From NCBI GenBank assembly GCA_035560555.1, contig DATMZF010000031.1, forward strand, positions 1-56,185: a stretch of DNA of 56,185 nt, given 5' to 3'. The DNA is from UBA11090 sp035560555. Lineage in GTDB: Bacteria > Spirochaetota > Spirochaetia > Treponematales > Rectinemataceae. Of this stretch, positions 17,201-25,865 are shown in pieces. Under the pieces are notes generated by a model that made no database searches, was not told the DNA's origin, and was given only the letters and a program-made list of their open reading frames with translations. Each line of letters opens with the position of its first letter. Position 1 is the stretch's first letter. The position numbers and the translations under genes were made by a program.

Positions 17201-17233
17201 TGACAGTTATTGACGTTTGTTGACAGTTATTGA
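17201..17233. repeat. Tandem operator-like direct repeats in a divergent promoter region
   Basis: The 13-mer TGACAGTTATTGA occurs at 17201-17213 and again at 17221-17233, exactly 20 bp (two helical turns) apart. It lies between the minus-strand transporter operon and the plus-strand glycosidase genes. Spacing of this kind suits an AraC-type activator binding one DNA face. The second copy contains a TTGACA box (17220-17225), but I see no convincing -10 partner. The remainder of 17100-17387 shows no gene. Confidence 0.55.
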
Positions 17234-17387
17234 TTCGGCGACGGATTTCATGCCCCGCGACTGCTGGGTTGTTGATTGGCGGAGAACAGCGAGCGCGCAT
17301 GCTTTCGCTGATTCGGATCGGCGGGCCGGAAAACCATGATACAATGGTGTTCAGGCGCGGCGGAAACGCATGCGGTCAGGAGTCGAC

Positions 17388-18275
17388 ATGATACGTTCAC
17401 CCCATCTGCGCGATCCTTTCGTTCTGGCGCGGCCCGCGGAGGGCGGGTATTACCTTTTCGGGTCGACCGACGAGGATATCTGGAGGGGGCCGGGGAGGGG
17501 CTTCGACGCCTATGTGGGCGCCGACCTCGAATCCTGGGAGGGGCCCTATCCCGTTTTCAGGCCGGAACCGGATTTCTGGGGGAAGCGAAATTTCTGGGCT
17601 CCCGAAGTCCATGAATACCGGGGAGCTTTCTACATGTTCGCCAGCTTCATGGCCGAGGGACGAAGGCGGGCGACCCAGATCCTAAGGGCAGAGGAGCCCA
17701 CTGGCCCCTACAGGGTTCATTCGCCCGAGCCGGTGACGCCGCCCGAGTGGGAATGCCTCGACGGCACCTTTTTCCTGGATGCCGCGGGGGATCCCTGGAT
17801 CGTGTTCTGCCACGAGTGGGTGCAGATAGTGGACGGGGAGATCTGCGCCCAGAGACTCGCCCCGGACCTGACGAAGGCGATGGGCGAGCCTGAGCTCCTT
17901 TTCCGGGCATCCGAGGCCGCCTGGTCGCGCCCTCCCCGACGAAAAGACGGCTCCATGAACCCGCTCTCGCGGGTGACCGACGGCCCCTTCGTGCACAAGC
18001 TCGCCTCGGGCGGCCTCGTCATGCTCTGGTCTTCCATCGCCGAGAAAGGCTATGCCATGGGCTGGGCGTTTTCTAAGGACGGGATATTGGGTCCATGGAT
18101 CCAGTCCGAAGAACCCATCATCGATGCCGACGGCGGACACGGAATGCTGTTCAGGGACTTCGAGGGCGCTCTCTGCCTCACCTATCACTCGCCCAACGAT
18201 ACGCCCAACGAGCGTTTCAGATACCGGCGGGTAGTCGAAACCGGAAATGGGCTGGCGCTCGCCGACGGGAGGTGA
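17388..18275 (+). CDS. Glycoside hydrolase, GH43-like five-bladed beta-propeller
   Basis: A 295-residue protein without a signal peptide, so probably cytoplasmic. It begins RSPHLRDPFVL, the family 43 opening where the aspartate acts as base. Repeating blades include NFWAPEVHEY with the conserved glutamate, PTGPYRVHS, ECLDGTFFLDAAGDPWIVFCHEW, DGPFVHKL and HGMLFRDFEGALCLTYHSPN. Family enzymes remove arabinose or xylose from short oligosaccharides; this subgroup's specificity is unknown to me. Start 17388 has AGGAG 5 nt upstream. It lies 4 bp before the next glycosidase-like gene and divergent from a CUT1 importer, so it probably trims an imported oligosaccharide. Confidence 0.8.
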   Translation: MIRSPHLRDPFVLARPAEGGYYLFGSTDEDIWRGPGRGFDAYVGADLESWEGPYPVFRPEPDFWGKRNFWAPEVHEYRGAFYMFASFMAEGRRRATQILRAEEPTGPYRVHSPEPVTPPEWECLDGTFFLDAAGDPWIVFCHEWVQIVDGEICAQRLAPDLTKAMGEPELLFRASEAAWSRPPRRKDGSMNPLSRVTDGPFVHKLASGGLVMLWSSIAEKGYAMGWAFSKDGILGPWIQSEEPIIDADGGHGMLFRDFEGALCLTYHSPNDTPNERFRYRRVVETGNGLALADGR

Positions 18276-18279
18276 GGAT

Positions 18280-20490
18280 ATGCCCATAGACCGCAAGGCG
18301 CTGGTTTCCCGTCACGATCCGATACTCACGGGTTTGGATCCTTTTTCGCCCCTTTCGGTGGGCAACGGTGAATTCGCCTTCAGCGCCGACGCGACAGGGC
18401 TGCAGACCTTCGCTCCGAGTCCCGGGGGGGCGACGCCTCTCTGCGCCATGGCGCAGTGGGGCTGGCACTCCTATGCCCTCTCGCCTGGGGAAATCCGGGA
18501 CAGGGCGCGCCTTCGCCTCGAGGAATTCGATGCGGACGGGCGCGGGGTGGGCTACATGTCGGCCTCGTCGGGTCAGGAAGAGCTTTTCTCCGCGCTGCGC
18601 GTCAATCCGCACAGACTGAATCTCGCCCGCGTCAGCCTCGTGCGCGAGGGCGGGCTCCTCTCTCGCGGTCCCGCTCCATATAGCCCTTGTTTCCGGCGTC
18701 GGAAGACGGCCTCCCTCGCCGAACCGCTTCCTTCCGAAATAAGCTCCGTCGTGCAGAAACTGAATCTGTGGGAAGGTCTGCTGGAAAGCTCTTTCGTCAT
18801 AGGCGAGGAAGCCGTAGGGGTGTGGACCGTGGTTCATCCCGATCGGGACATTCTCTCTTTCAGGATCCAATCGGCGGCTCTCGAGTCTGGCGCGCTGGCG
18901 CTGCGTCTCTCATTCCCCTATGGCTCCCACTCGATAGATGCCTCCGACTGGAATTCTCCGGAAAAACATGAAACGAAGATCCTCCCAGCGGGCTGCCGGA
19001 GCGCCGCTCCCGCTGGGCAGGATCTCTTCCTTGAGCGCGTCCTGGACGGCGACCGCTATTTCGTGGCGATCAGGATGGGGCTAGGGTGCTCGATTGAGCG
19101 GGAAGGCCGCCACGCTTTTATTCTGCGCGGCGCTGGGCGGGTGTTGGAAGTCTCGCTCGAGTTTTCGCCTCTCGCGACGGCCGTCGCGATTCCTTCCTGG
19201 GAGGAGTGCCGATCCGCCGCAGCCTCTCGCTGGGCCCAATTCTGGGAGTCCGGCGGGGCGGTGGATCTCGAGGGGAGCGCCGACCCGCGGGCTTTCGAGC
19301 TGGAGCGGCGGATCGTGCTTTCCCAGTATCTGACGGCCATTCAGTGCGCCGGAAACCTGCCGCCCCAGGAAACAGGGCTCACCTGCAACAGCTGGTATGG
19401 CAAATTCCATCTTGAGATGCATTACTGGCACGCCGCCCACTTTGTCCAGTGGGGCAGGCCGCTGATGCTCGAACGGAGCCTGGGTTGGTATCGCTCCACG
19501 CTGGATTCGGCCAGGGCGAGGGCGGCCGCCCAGGGCTACAGGGGAGCGCGTTGGCCTAAAATGACCGATCCTTCCGGGGAGGACAGCCCTTCTCCTATCG
19601 GTCCTCTGCTTTGCTGGCAGCAGCCCCATCCGATCATGTACGCCGAGCTCCTGCGTCGCGCGGGGCTGGGCGCTGAGGCTCTGGCGCCTTTCGCGGAACT
19701 GGTCTTCGAGTCGGCGGAATTCATGGCCGACTATGTCCTCGAGGAATCGCCCGGAGGGCGTTTCGTCCTGGGGCCTCCCCTCATTCCCGCCCAGGAATGC
19801 CACGCTCCCATGGACAGCCTGAACCCACCCTTCGAACTCGAGTACTGGCGCTGGGGGTTGGAGACGGCGATCGCCTGGAACGGGCGATTCGGGGCCGCCC
19901 GCTCGGCTTCAGGAAGCGCCAGTGAAGCGGCCGGCGCCGCTGTCGAGGCCGTAGACCGCGCCGCGCGCTGGGGAGCCGTCCTTGCGCGGTTGGCCTCGCC
20001 CGTCGCGGTCCCCTCCCGCGCCGGGGAAATGGTCTACCTCGCCCACGAGCGCTGTCCCGACACCTTCGGCCGTTTCGCCATCGATCATCCCTCGATGCTC
20101 TTCGCCCTTGGGATGCTGCCCGGCCGATCCGTGGATAGGGCGATTATGTCGAATACGTTCGACGAGGTACAGAAATCCTGGGACTTCGACACCTGCTGGG
20201 GTTGGGATTTTCCCGCCACGGCCATGACGGCGGCACGGCTCGGGCGGCCCCGCGACGCGATAGAAGCCCTCCTCATGGATACGCCCAAGAACAGCTACCG
20301 GCCGAACGGGCACAACGCCCAAGGTCAGGACGCGCTCCTGCCTCTCTACCTGCCGGGCAACGGAGCCCTTCTTCTGGCGGTGGGCATGATGGCCGGAGGC
20401 TGGGACGGCTCACCCGACCGCGCGGCGCCTGGTTTTCCCGACGACTCCTCCTGGAAGGTTCACGCGGAAGGGATCGCCAGACTGCCGTAG
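18280..20490 (+). CDS. Putative six-hairpin glycosidase-like enzyme
   Basis: A 736-residue soluble protein without a signal peptide. The N-terminal half (1-330) looks like the beta-sandwich of GH65/GH95-type enzymes (PLSVGNGEFAFSADATGLQTF at about 25). The C-terminal half (340-700) is rich in tryptophan- and histidine-containing helices consistent with an (alpha/alpha)6 barrel: CNSWYGKFHLEMHYWHAAHF, ALLCWQQPHP-like segments and IPAQECHAPMDSLNPPFELEYWRWG. The glutamates in KFHLEMHYW and PAQECHAPM are candidates for catalysis. ATG at 18280 has GAGG upstream. Its exact family is not recognised; a disaccharide hydrolase or phosphorylase is plausible. Confidence 0.6.
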   Translation: MPIDRKALVSRHDPILTGLDPFSPLSVGNGEFAFSADATGLQTFAPSPGGATPLCAMAQWGWHSYALSPGEIRDRARLRLEEFDADGRGVGYMSASSGQEELFSALRVNPHRLNLARVSLVREGGLLSRGPAPYSPCFRRRKTASLAEPLPSEISSVVQKLNLWEGLLESSFVIGEEAVGVWTVVHPDRDILSFRIQSAALESGALALRLSFPYGSHSIDASDWNSPEKHETKILPAGCRSAAPAGQDLFLERVLDGDRYFVAIRMGLGCSIEREGRHAFILRGAGRVLEVSLEFSPLATAVAIPSWEECRSAAASRWAQFWESGGAVDLEGSADPRAFELERRIVLSQYLTAIQCAGNLPPQETGLTCNSWYGKFHLEMHYWHAAHFVQWGRPLMLERSLGWYRSTLDSARARAAAQGYRGARWPKMTDPSGEDSPSPIGPLLCWQQPHPIMYAELLRRAGLGAEALAPFAELVFESAEFMADYVLEESPGGRFVLGPPLIPAQECHAPMDSLNPPFELEYWRWGLETAIAWNGRFGAARSASGSASEAAGAAVEAVDRAARWGAVLARLASPVAVPSRAGEMVYLAHERCPDTFGRFAIDHPSMLFALGMLPGRSVDRAIMSNTFDEVQKSWDFDTCWGWDFPATAMTAARLGRPRDAIEALLMDTPKNSYRPNGHNAQGQDALLPLYLPGNGALLLAVGMMAGGWDGSPDRAAPGFPDDSSWKVHAEGIARLP

Positions 20491-20532
20491 CGTTTCGGCG
20501 ACATTTTTCGGCCGCGCGCCGTTGAGCAGGTG

Positions 20533-20742
20533 CTAGGCGATAGGCCGGTCGATATCGTCGTTTCCGTTGGGCAGAAGGATGAAACGCTGGGATTCGCGTT
20601 CCACGACGATCGCGCTCGCGTTGGGCAAGGTCTCGGCATAGTCGAGGGGAGCCTTTATCGTGGCCGCGGCGCGCCAAGGGTTTCTTCGGCGCCGCCGCGG
20701 AACTTCGCTCCGGCGCAAGCCGAATCGAAGCGATAGGAACAT
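20533..20742 (-). CDS. Small uncharacterised ORF or gene remnant
   Basis: A 69-residue minus-strand frame 36 bp downstream of the BMP-type permease. The last 45 residues (TIKAPLDYAETLPNASAIVV and then RFILLPNGNDDIDRPIA) use the codon style of the surrounding genes and look like real protein, while the first 20 residues are arginine-rich and look out of frame. No ribosome site is evident. It may be the 3' remnant of a longer gene or a small gene with an unrecognised start. The rest of 20491-20778 holds nothing else that I can support. Confidence 0.3.
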   Translation of the reverse strand: MFLSLRFGLRRSEVPRRRRRNPWRAAATIKAPLDYAETLPNASAIVVERESQRFILLPNGNDDIDRPIA

Positions 20743-20778
20743 TCACCTGCTTATCCCGGTTGTCAAGCGAAATTTCCC

Positions 20779-21780
20779 TCAGGAATCCTTGTCGAAAGGC
20801 TGACCCAGCGAGGCGGGCGGCGTGGCGTTGAGCGCCATCAACACCTTGGCCACGTTTCTCCTCGCCGATTCCGGCAGCCGCGAGAGGCTCCGTTCGAGCC
20901 ACTCCGCGTTGCTGATATTGACGAGAAGGAGCGTGAGGATCATCAAGGGGAAGGGCGCCACCTGGAGGACCTGTGAGGGGACGTTCGGAAGCAATGGTTG
21001 GAGCACGAGGCCGAGCCACTGCAGGAGAGAGAAGAGATAGGCGCCCAGCGCCGCCCGGAAGGGAGTCCAGCCGCCGAAAATGGTTATGGAGAGGACTATC
21101 CAGCCGATGCCGTCGAGTCCCGATATCGTGCCCTTCCAACCCGCTTTCACCGAAAGCGAATAGATGGGGCCGGCGAGTCCGGCGATCGCTCCGCCCAGGA
21201 TCGTGTAGACATAGCGCAGGCGATTCACGTTCGCGCCGCGCACATAGGCGGCCTTGGGATTTTCGCCCAGCCCCTTCAGCATGATGCCGGGCTTCGTCCT
21301 CTCCATGTAGAACCAGGAGGCGACGATGAGAAGAAAGCTCAGGTACGTGATGATATCGTGGCGGAAGAACAGTGTGCCGACGACGGGAATCGCGGAGAGC
21401 CCCGGGATGGGCAGGATGTTGAGGCGAGGGCCGCTCCTGCCCATGATGGGATTGCCGAGGAAATAGGCGAGATCGCGGCAGAGCATGGCGAGTATGTAGC
21501 CCACCGCCACCTGCGACTGCCTGAGCGTGATGCTGACGAAGGCCACGATGGCGGCGACGGCGGCGCCTATCGCCGCTCCCGCGAGAAAGCCCCAGAACAG
21601 GCTGCCCGTGGCGAGCGAAGCGGCGAAACCTCCCATGGCGGAGAGAAGGATAAGCCCGTTCATCGAGAGATTGTTGACCCCGGCCTTTTCGCTGATGGTC
21701 TCGCCTATGACGCCGAAGAGAATGGGCGCCGACGAGGCGAGAACGCCCGACAGGCCGAAAAGCAGCGCTTCCTGTGTCAT
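20779..21780 (-). CDS. BMP-type ABC transporter permease 2 (nucleoside-type, NupQ-like)
   Basis: A 333-residue membrane permease of the BPD_transp_2 family with about eight to ten helices. The opening APILFGVIGETISEKAGVNNLSMNGLILLSA is a signature of the second permease of BMP/nucleoside transporters. Conserved GENPKAAYVRGANVNRLRY and GAIAGLAGPIYSLS segments sit in the cytoplasmic coupling region. It overlaps the upstream permease by 4 bp (ATGA). With the ATPase and BMP lipoprotein-like binder upstream it probably imports nucleosides or a related solute. Confidence 0.9.
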   Translation of the reverse strand: MTQEALLFGLSGVLASSAPILFGVIGETISEKAGVNNLSMNGLILLSAMGGFAASLATGSLFWGFLAGAAIGAAVAAIVAFVSITLRQSQVAVGYILAMLCRDLAYFLGNPIMGRSGPRLNILPIPGLSAIPVVGTLFFRHDIITYLSFLLIVASWFYMERTKPGIMLKGLGENPKAAYVRGANVNRLRYVYTILGGAIAGLAGPIYSLSVKAGWKGTISGLDGIGWIVLSITIFGGWTPFRAALGAYLFSLLQWLGLVLQPLLPNVPSQVLQVAPFPLMILTLLLVNISNAEWLERSLSRLPESARRNVAKVLMALNATPPASLGQPFDKDS

Positions 21781-22829
21781 ATGCTTCCCTTCTTTTTCCC
21801 CAACAGCCTGATCCTAACGCCGTTGCCGATGAGGACGAACAGAACCAGGAATCCCTGGATCACGCCCGCCAGCGAAGAGTCTAGCCTGAGCACGATGGGC
21901 AGCTGGATCGAGCCCACGTTGAGCGCCGCGAAGAAGAGGGCCACGGGCGCCGCGAAGATCGGGCTGTAGTTGACGAGCATCGCCACCGTGAGGCCGGCGT
22001 AGCCGTAGCCGCTCGAAATCGAGGGGATGAGGCGATGGTAGACGGCGCTGACCTGCACAGCCCCGGCGAGGCCCGCGAAGGCGCCGCATATGGCGAAGGA
22101 CAACATCATGTGCTGCCAGGTGGGAATGCCGAGAAGATAGGCCGATTTTGGGTTCTTGCCGACAGCCCTCAGCTTCAAGCCGAAGTAGGTTCCCCTGAGC
22201 AGGATGAAGGTGAGGGCGACGACACAGAGCGCCGCCGCCAGCGGGATCGGGGCGAGCCTGGATTGGGGCGAAAGCGTCGGCATCCAAAGCTTCGGGTCGA
22301 AGGGCAGGGTGCCCGACATCGACGCGACGCCCGGCCTCTTCCATGGCCCGAAAATGAGCCAGAGATTGAGGGCCGTCGCCACGAAATTGAGGCCCAGACC
22401 GCCGAAAATCTCGTTGACGCCGCCGAAGGTTTTGAGCGCCCCCGCGAACAGGGCCCAGAGCATTCCCCCCGCGACGCCCGCCAAGATGGAGAGAGCGATG
22501 ATCGCCCCGGGCGCCATCGCGCCGGCCTGCAGGCCCCGCATCGCCCAAACGCTGAAAATGGCGCCCAAGGTAATCTGTCCTTCGATGCCGATATTCCACA
22601 GACCCACCGTGAACGTAAAGAGGACGCCCGAGGTAGCGAGGAGTAGAGGCACCCAGGACACGAGGACGTTCGCCGCCACGTTGGCGCTGCCCGCCGCTCC
22701 CTGGAGGATGTTCTTGTACGCGATAAAGGGATTGTTGCCTGTGGCCGCCACGATCGCCGACGTGAGGGCGAGGGCGAGGACGACCGAGCCGAATCCGAAC
22801 AGCAGCCTCGTCGTCTTGTTGTCACGCAC
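21777..22829 (-). CDS. BMP-type ABC transporter permease 1 (nucleoside-type, NupP-like)
   Basis: A 350-residue membrane permease. It starts at GTG 22829 (VRDNKTTRLLFGFGS), with GGAG 7 nt upstream, overlapping the ATPase stop by 8 bp. Helices include SVVLALALTSAIVAATG and a LLLATSGVLFTFTVGLWNIG segment. The GKNPKSAYLLGIPTWQHMML coupling motif parallels the partner permease. An in-frame open stretch upstream of 22829 lies inside the ATPase gene and is not used. Confidence 0.9.
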   Translation of the reverse strand: MRDNKTTRLLFGFGSVVLALALTSAIVAATGNNPFIAYKNILQGAAGSANVAANVLVSWVPLLLATSGVLFTFTVGLWNIGIEGQITLGAIFSVWAMRGLQAGAMAPGAIIALSILAGVAGGMLWALFAGALKTFGGVNEIFGGLGLNFVATALNLWLIFGPWKRPGVASMSGTLPFDPKLWMPTLSPQSRLAPIPLAAALCVVALTFILLRGTYFGLKLRAVGKNPKSAYLLGIPTWQHMMLSFAICGAFAGLAGAVQVSAVYHRLIPSISSGYGYAGLTVAMLVNYSPIFAAPVALFFAALNVGSIQLPIVLRLDSSLAGVIQGFLVLFVLIGNGVRIRLLGKKKGSI

Positions 22830-24318
22830 GCTTGTTCTCCTTGAAAGCTTCCCAGCCGACGCCGCCGATAAGCTCGCCCAGTTTCTGGACGCAGAGATCG
22901 TCCGTTTTGAGGAGGGGAGAGGCCTTTCCCGCGAAAAACACCAGGACCTTGTCGCTGTACTGGAGGATTTCGTCAAGATCTGACGATATGAAGAGAATAG
23001 CCGTGCCCGCCGAGCAGCGCTCCTTCAGTTTGTGCCAGATATAGATGGTGGATTCGATATCCAAACCCCTGGTGGGATGTTCGACGAGAATGAGGGAGGC
23101 CGATTCCGGCAGGAGCGAAAGGAGGGCGCGCTGCTGGTTGCCGCCCGAAAGGGATTCCACGGCGCTGTCGGGCTTGCCTTTGATGTTGAACGCGGCGATC
23201 CTCTCCGCCGACAGGCCGACAGCCGCCGCTTTGTCTATGAAAAAGCCCTTCGTCGCGCTCGACAGCGCGTAATGCTCGGTGAGGCTCAGTCCCGGCACGA
23301 GGCCTTTTTCGAGTCTCGCGGCGGGCAGGAAGGCGACGCCCAGCTTCTTGTAGTCGTGGTAGGTCTTCCCGTTCATGGGCCGCTCTTCCTCGTCAAGGCA
23401 GAACTGCCCGCCGGCTGGTTCCACGAGGCCGCCGCAGGCGCCCAGGAAGAGATCCTGCCCCGAGCCTTCCATGCCGGCCAGACCGATCACCTCGCCGGCC
23501 CTGACCTCGAGGTTCACGTCCTTGATCCTCAGGCGGATACTGTCGACGGAACCGGTTTTGACCGTGAGGACTTTCTTTCCTGGCACGATCCGGGATTTCG
23601 GCGCCAGCCCTATTTCCTTGCCGAACATCATTCGCACCAGCTTCGCCTTGTCGAAGGGCGCGTCCATGACGCCGGCCAGGGAGCCCTGGCGCAGGACGGC
23701 CGCGCGCGAGCAGAGCGATTCGACGTCCTCAAGTTTGTGGGAGACGAAAAAGACGGTCATGCCCTCGGCGGCCAGCTTCTTCAGCGCCGCGAAGAGCTTT
23801 TCTTTCTGCGTCTGGCTGATGCCCGTCGTGGGCTCGTCCAGAATGAGGACCTTGGCCCCGAGCCAGAGGAGACGCAGGATTTCCAGCTGCTGCCGCTCGC
23901 CAACGGTGAGGGAGGAAACGCGCGCTTCCGGGGAGAGGCTGAAGTCGAAACGCGCCGACAGGGCGCTGAAATCGGCGAGCGCCTTGCGGCGGTCGGGCAC
24001 CAGGCCGCCCGGGCTTCCCAGCATGAAATCATCGATGATCTTGAAAGGGGGGAAGTCGAGGGGATCCTGATGGAGCATCCCGATGCCGAGGCGGATGGCG
24101 TCGTTGGGCGACGCTATCCCGACAGGCTTCCCATCGAAAACTATCTCCCCCGAATCGGGGCCGAGGAAGCCCGAAAAAATCTTCATGAGGGTGCTCTTGC
24201 CCGCGCCGTTTTCGCCCAAAACGCCTTGGATAGTGGCGGGCGGAACGCTGAGTGAGATAGCGTCGTTGGCCTTTATGGACCCGAATGTTTTCGTTATCGC
24301 GCGGAATTCGATGGTCAT
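22822..24318 (-). CDS. BMP-type ABC transporter ATP-binding protein (two fused NBDs)
   Basis: A 498-residue cytoplasmic ATPase with two nucleotide-binding domains. NBD1 has Walker A GENGAGKST (residue about 35), a signature LTVGERQQ, and Walker B VLILDEP with switch histidine FFVSHK. NBD2 has a degenerate Walker A region (GLAGMEGSGQD, no GKS/T), signature SLSGGNQQ, and a Walker-B-like LILVEHPTRG. Asymmetric NBDs are usual in this ribose/nucleoside importer class. It sits between the binding-protein gene and two permeases on the minus strand. Confidence 0.92.
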   Translation of the reverse strand: MTIEFRAITKTFGSIKANDAISLSVPPATIQGVLGENGAGKSTLMKIFSGFLGPDSGEIVFDGKPVGIASPNDAIRLGIGMLHQDPLDFPPFKIIDDFMLGSPGGLVPDRRKALADFSALSARFDFSLSPEARVSSLTVGERQQLEILRLLWLGAKVLILDEPTTGISQTQKEKLFAALKKLAAEGMTVFFVSHKLEDVESLCSRAAVLRQGSLAGVMDAPFDKAKLVRMMFGKEIGLAPKSRIVPGKKVLTVKTGSVDSIRLRIKDVNLEVRAGEVIGLAGMEGSGQDLFLGACGGLVEPAGGQFCLDEEERPMNGKTYHDYKKLGVAFLPAARLEKGLVPGLSLTEHYALSSATKGFFIDKAAAVGLSAERIAAFNIKGKPDSAVESLSGGNQQRALLSLLPESASLILVEHPTRGLDIESTIYIWHKLKERCSAGTAILFISSDLDEILQYSDKVLVFFAGKASPLLKTDDLCVQKLGELIGGVGWEAFKENKRA

Positions 24319-24345
24319 CTGATACCTTGTGGAAAGAGAAAAATG

Positions 24346-24428
24346 GATAGCCCGGAAACCTCGCGGTTTCCGGGCTATCGTGAGCCGACGCGGCCGGCGG
24401 CGGGCCGCGCCTGTCGGCCGACAGGCGC
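24346..24428 (-). terminator. Double hairpin after the BMP binding-protein gene
   Basis: Two strong stems separate the binding-protein gene from the ATPase gene. A 22-nt palindrome (24407-24428) begins directly after the stop codon. A perfect 15-bp stem (24346-24360 with 24365-24379) has a 4-nt loop and is followed on the minus strand by CATTTTTC. The second is a plausible leaky terminator that keeps the ATPase and permeases below the binding protein. Confidence 0.7.
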
Positions 24429-24429
24429 G

Positions 24430-25629
24430 CTATTTCGAGACGCTCTGTCCCGCCATGCCCTCGAGGAGCTGGGGCAGGTACCAGATCTGCTGATCGGTGG
24501 CCTTCTGGCCCTTTTTGAGATAGACGGTTCCATCCTGGAGACTCATCGGTCCGCTCCAGAGGTTCAAGCCCTTGGCGAGTTCGCCGATGAACTTGTCGAC
24601 GGCGGCCGAGGCTTCTTTGGAGATCGTGCCCTTGTTGAATCCGACCGCCGAGGTGTCGGGATTGTTGATATTCTTCCAGTCCGGCGCGTTCCACTCGAAG
24701 TGGCTCTTGAAGGTGCCGGCCATGGCTTCCTTGACGACTTTGGTATAGGCGGGGCCCCAGTTGAAGTAGGGAACGCCGAGCGACACGCCCTTGCCTTCGT
24801 CGATGGCCTTGGCATAGTCATAGGGAATGGCCCAAGCCTGCTTGCCCGGAGCGGTGAACTTCGCGGCCTCGGCCACGGCTTCCGTGGTGTCGATGCCGGA
24901 AACGACGACATCGCAGCCGGAGGTGAAGAACTCGTCGGCGACCTGCGTAGGATCGGAGGTCACGCCGGGAATGTTGAACCAGAAACCGATCCAGGTGACG
25001 CGGAATTTGAGCTGCGCGGGATCCTTCTTCAGATAGTTGACCCAGGCGTACTTGGCGCCGAGGTAGACGGAGGAGGCCAGGCGGCGGGTTTCGTCGTTGA
25101 TGAGCGGCCCGAGGTAGCCGATCTGCCCAGTTTTGGTCGTCATGGCGGCGGCGACGCCAGCCATCATCTTCGTGTACTCCATCTTGCCCATGATGTTGAC
25201 CATGTTGGCCATGGGCTTGTAGGCCTTGCCCTCTTTCCACTGCTGGTCACCGGTGGTCATCACGACGAAAATGTCCGGGTGGGCCTGCGCGAACTTGACC
25301 GCCTCGTCCATCATGTCGTCCGAGGAGAAAATAATGAACCTGGCGCCCTGGGCGACGAGGCTTTCCGCCAGCTGCGAGCAGGTGGTTCCCGGCCTGTCAG
25401 CGGAGTTGGCCTTGTCGATGTAGACGAGTTTAGTGCCCGGGACCTTAGCGAGAACGTACTGGAGACCGTCGTAGTTGGCCTGACTCCAGCCGTGGTCGTT
25501 ATAGGGGCCGACCATGAGGAGTCCTATCGTGAGATTCGACCCCGCGGCCTTGGGCGCCGCCTGGGCGAACGCGGACAGTCCCACCGCGGCGATTAAAACC
25601 GCAAGGATGAGGATGCGGAAGCTTTTCAT
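24430..25629 (-). CDS. BMP-family ABC transporter substrate-binding protein
   Basis: A 399-residue exported binding protein of the basic membrane protein (PnrA/BmpA) family. Signal peptide: MKSFRILILAVLIAAVGLSAFAQ. The mature start LTIGLLMVGPYNDHGWSQANYDGL is a family hallmark, as is IFSSDDMMDEAVKFAQAHPD. Family members bind purine nucleosides, but this one has sizeable differences around the pocket (GFWFNIPGVTSDPTQVADEF), so the ligand is open. Start 25629 has AAGGAG 6 nt upstream. There is no lipobox cysteine, so it is probably a soluble periplasmic protein. Confidence 0.9.
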   Translation of the reverse strand: MKSFRILILAVLIAAVGLSAFAQAAPKAAGSNLTIGLLMVGPYNDHGWSQANYDGLQYVLAKVPGTKLVYIDKANSADRPGTTCSQLAESLVAQGARFIIFSSDDMMDEAVKFAQAHPDIFVVMTTGDQQWKEGKAYKPMANMVNIMGKMEYTKMMAGVAAAMTTKTGQIGYLGPLINDETRRLASSVYLGAKYAWVNYLKKDPAQLKFRVTWIGFWFNIPGVTSDPTQVADEFFTSGCDVVVSGIDTTEAVAEAAKFTAPGKQAWAIPYDYAKAIDEGKGVSLGVPYFNWGPAYTKVVKEAMAGTFKSHFEWNAPDWKNINNPDTSAVGFNKGTISKEASAAVDKFIGELAKGLNLWSGPMSLQDGTVYLKKGQKATDQQIWYLPQLLEGMAGQSVSK

Positions 25630-25691
25630 CTGTTTCTCCTTGACCGCGGGGATTTCTTCGTGCAAGTGGTCGCGGCCATACCCTTCGGTGA

Positions 25692-25720
25692 ATTATATGC
25701 GCGAGAAAGGACTTACGGAA
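25692..25720 (-). promoter_or_regulatory. Promoter of the BMP-type transporter operon
   Basis: On the minus strand a perfect TATAAT (25692-25697) lies 17 bp after a weak TTCCGT (25715-25720). Transcription would begin near 25685, about 55 nt before the binding-protein start at 25629. The weak -35 suggests activator dependence. Confidence 0.5.
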
Positions 25721-25817
25721 GCCGAAAATGGTGGGATTTCGCAAAACAGTCAAAAATGATCGATAGCGAAAGGGAAGACGGCCCCGGGGCGCCTGCGAGT
25801 CGCCTTCCATGTCGCGC

Positions 25818-25842
25818 CGCGAGCCCGAGTCGGCGGCTCGCG
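25818..25842 (-). terminator. Hairpin downstream of rhaM
   Basis: CGCGAGCC (25818-25825) pairs with GGCTCGCG (25835-25842) over a 9-nt loop just after the rhaM stop. It lacks a T-run on the minus strand, so it is a 3'-end stabiliser or a factor-dependent end rather than a textbook terminator. Confidence 0.4.
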
Positions 25843-25865
25843 CCTCCAGCCTCCAGCTCCTCGCG

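Noticed and set aside
17220..17248. Sigma70 promoter based on TTGACA at 17220
   Set aside because: No acceptable -10 box at 16-18 bp (GGATTT at best). The hexamer is part of a direct repeat and is better read as a binding site.
22822..24318. Loss of Walker A in NBD2 of the BMP-type ATPase as a defect
   Set aside because: Degenerate second nucleotide sites are normal in this two-domain CUT2/BMP ATPase class; rhaT in the same window shows the same feature.
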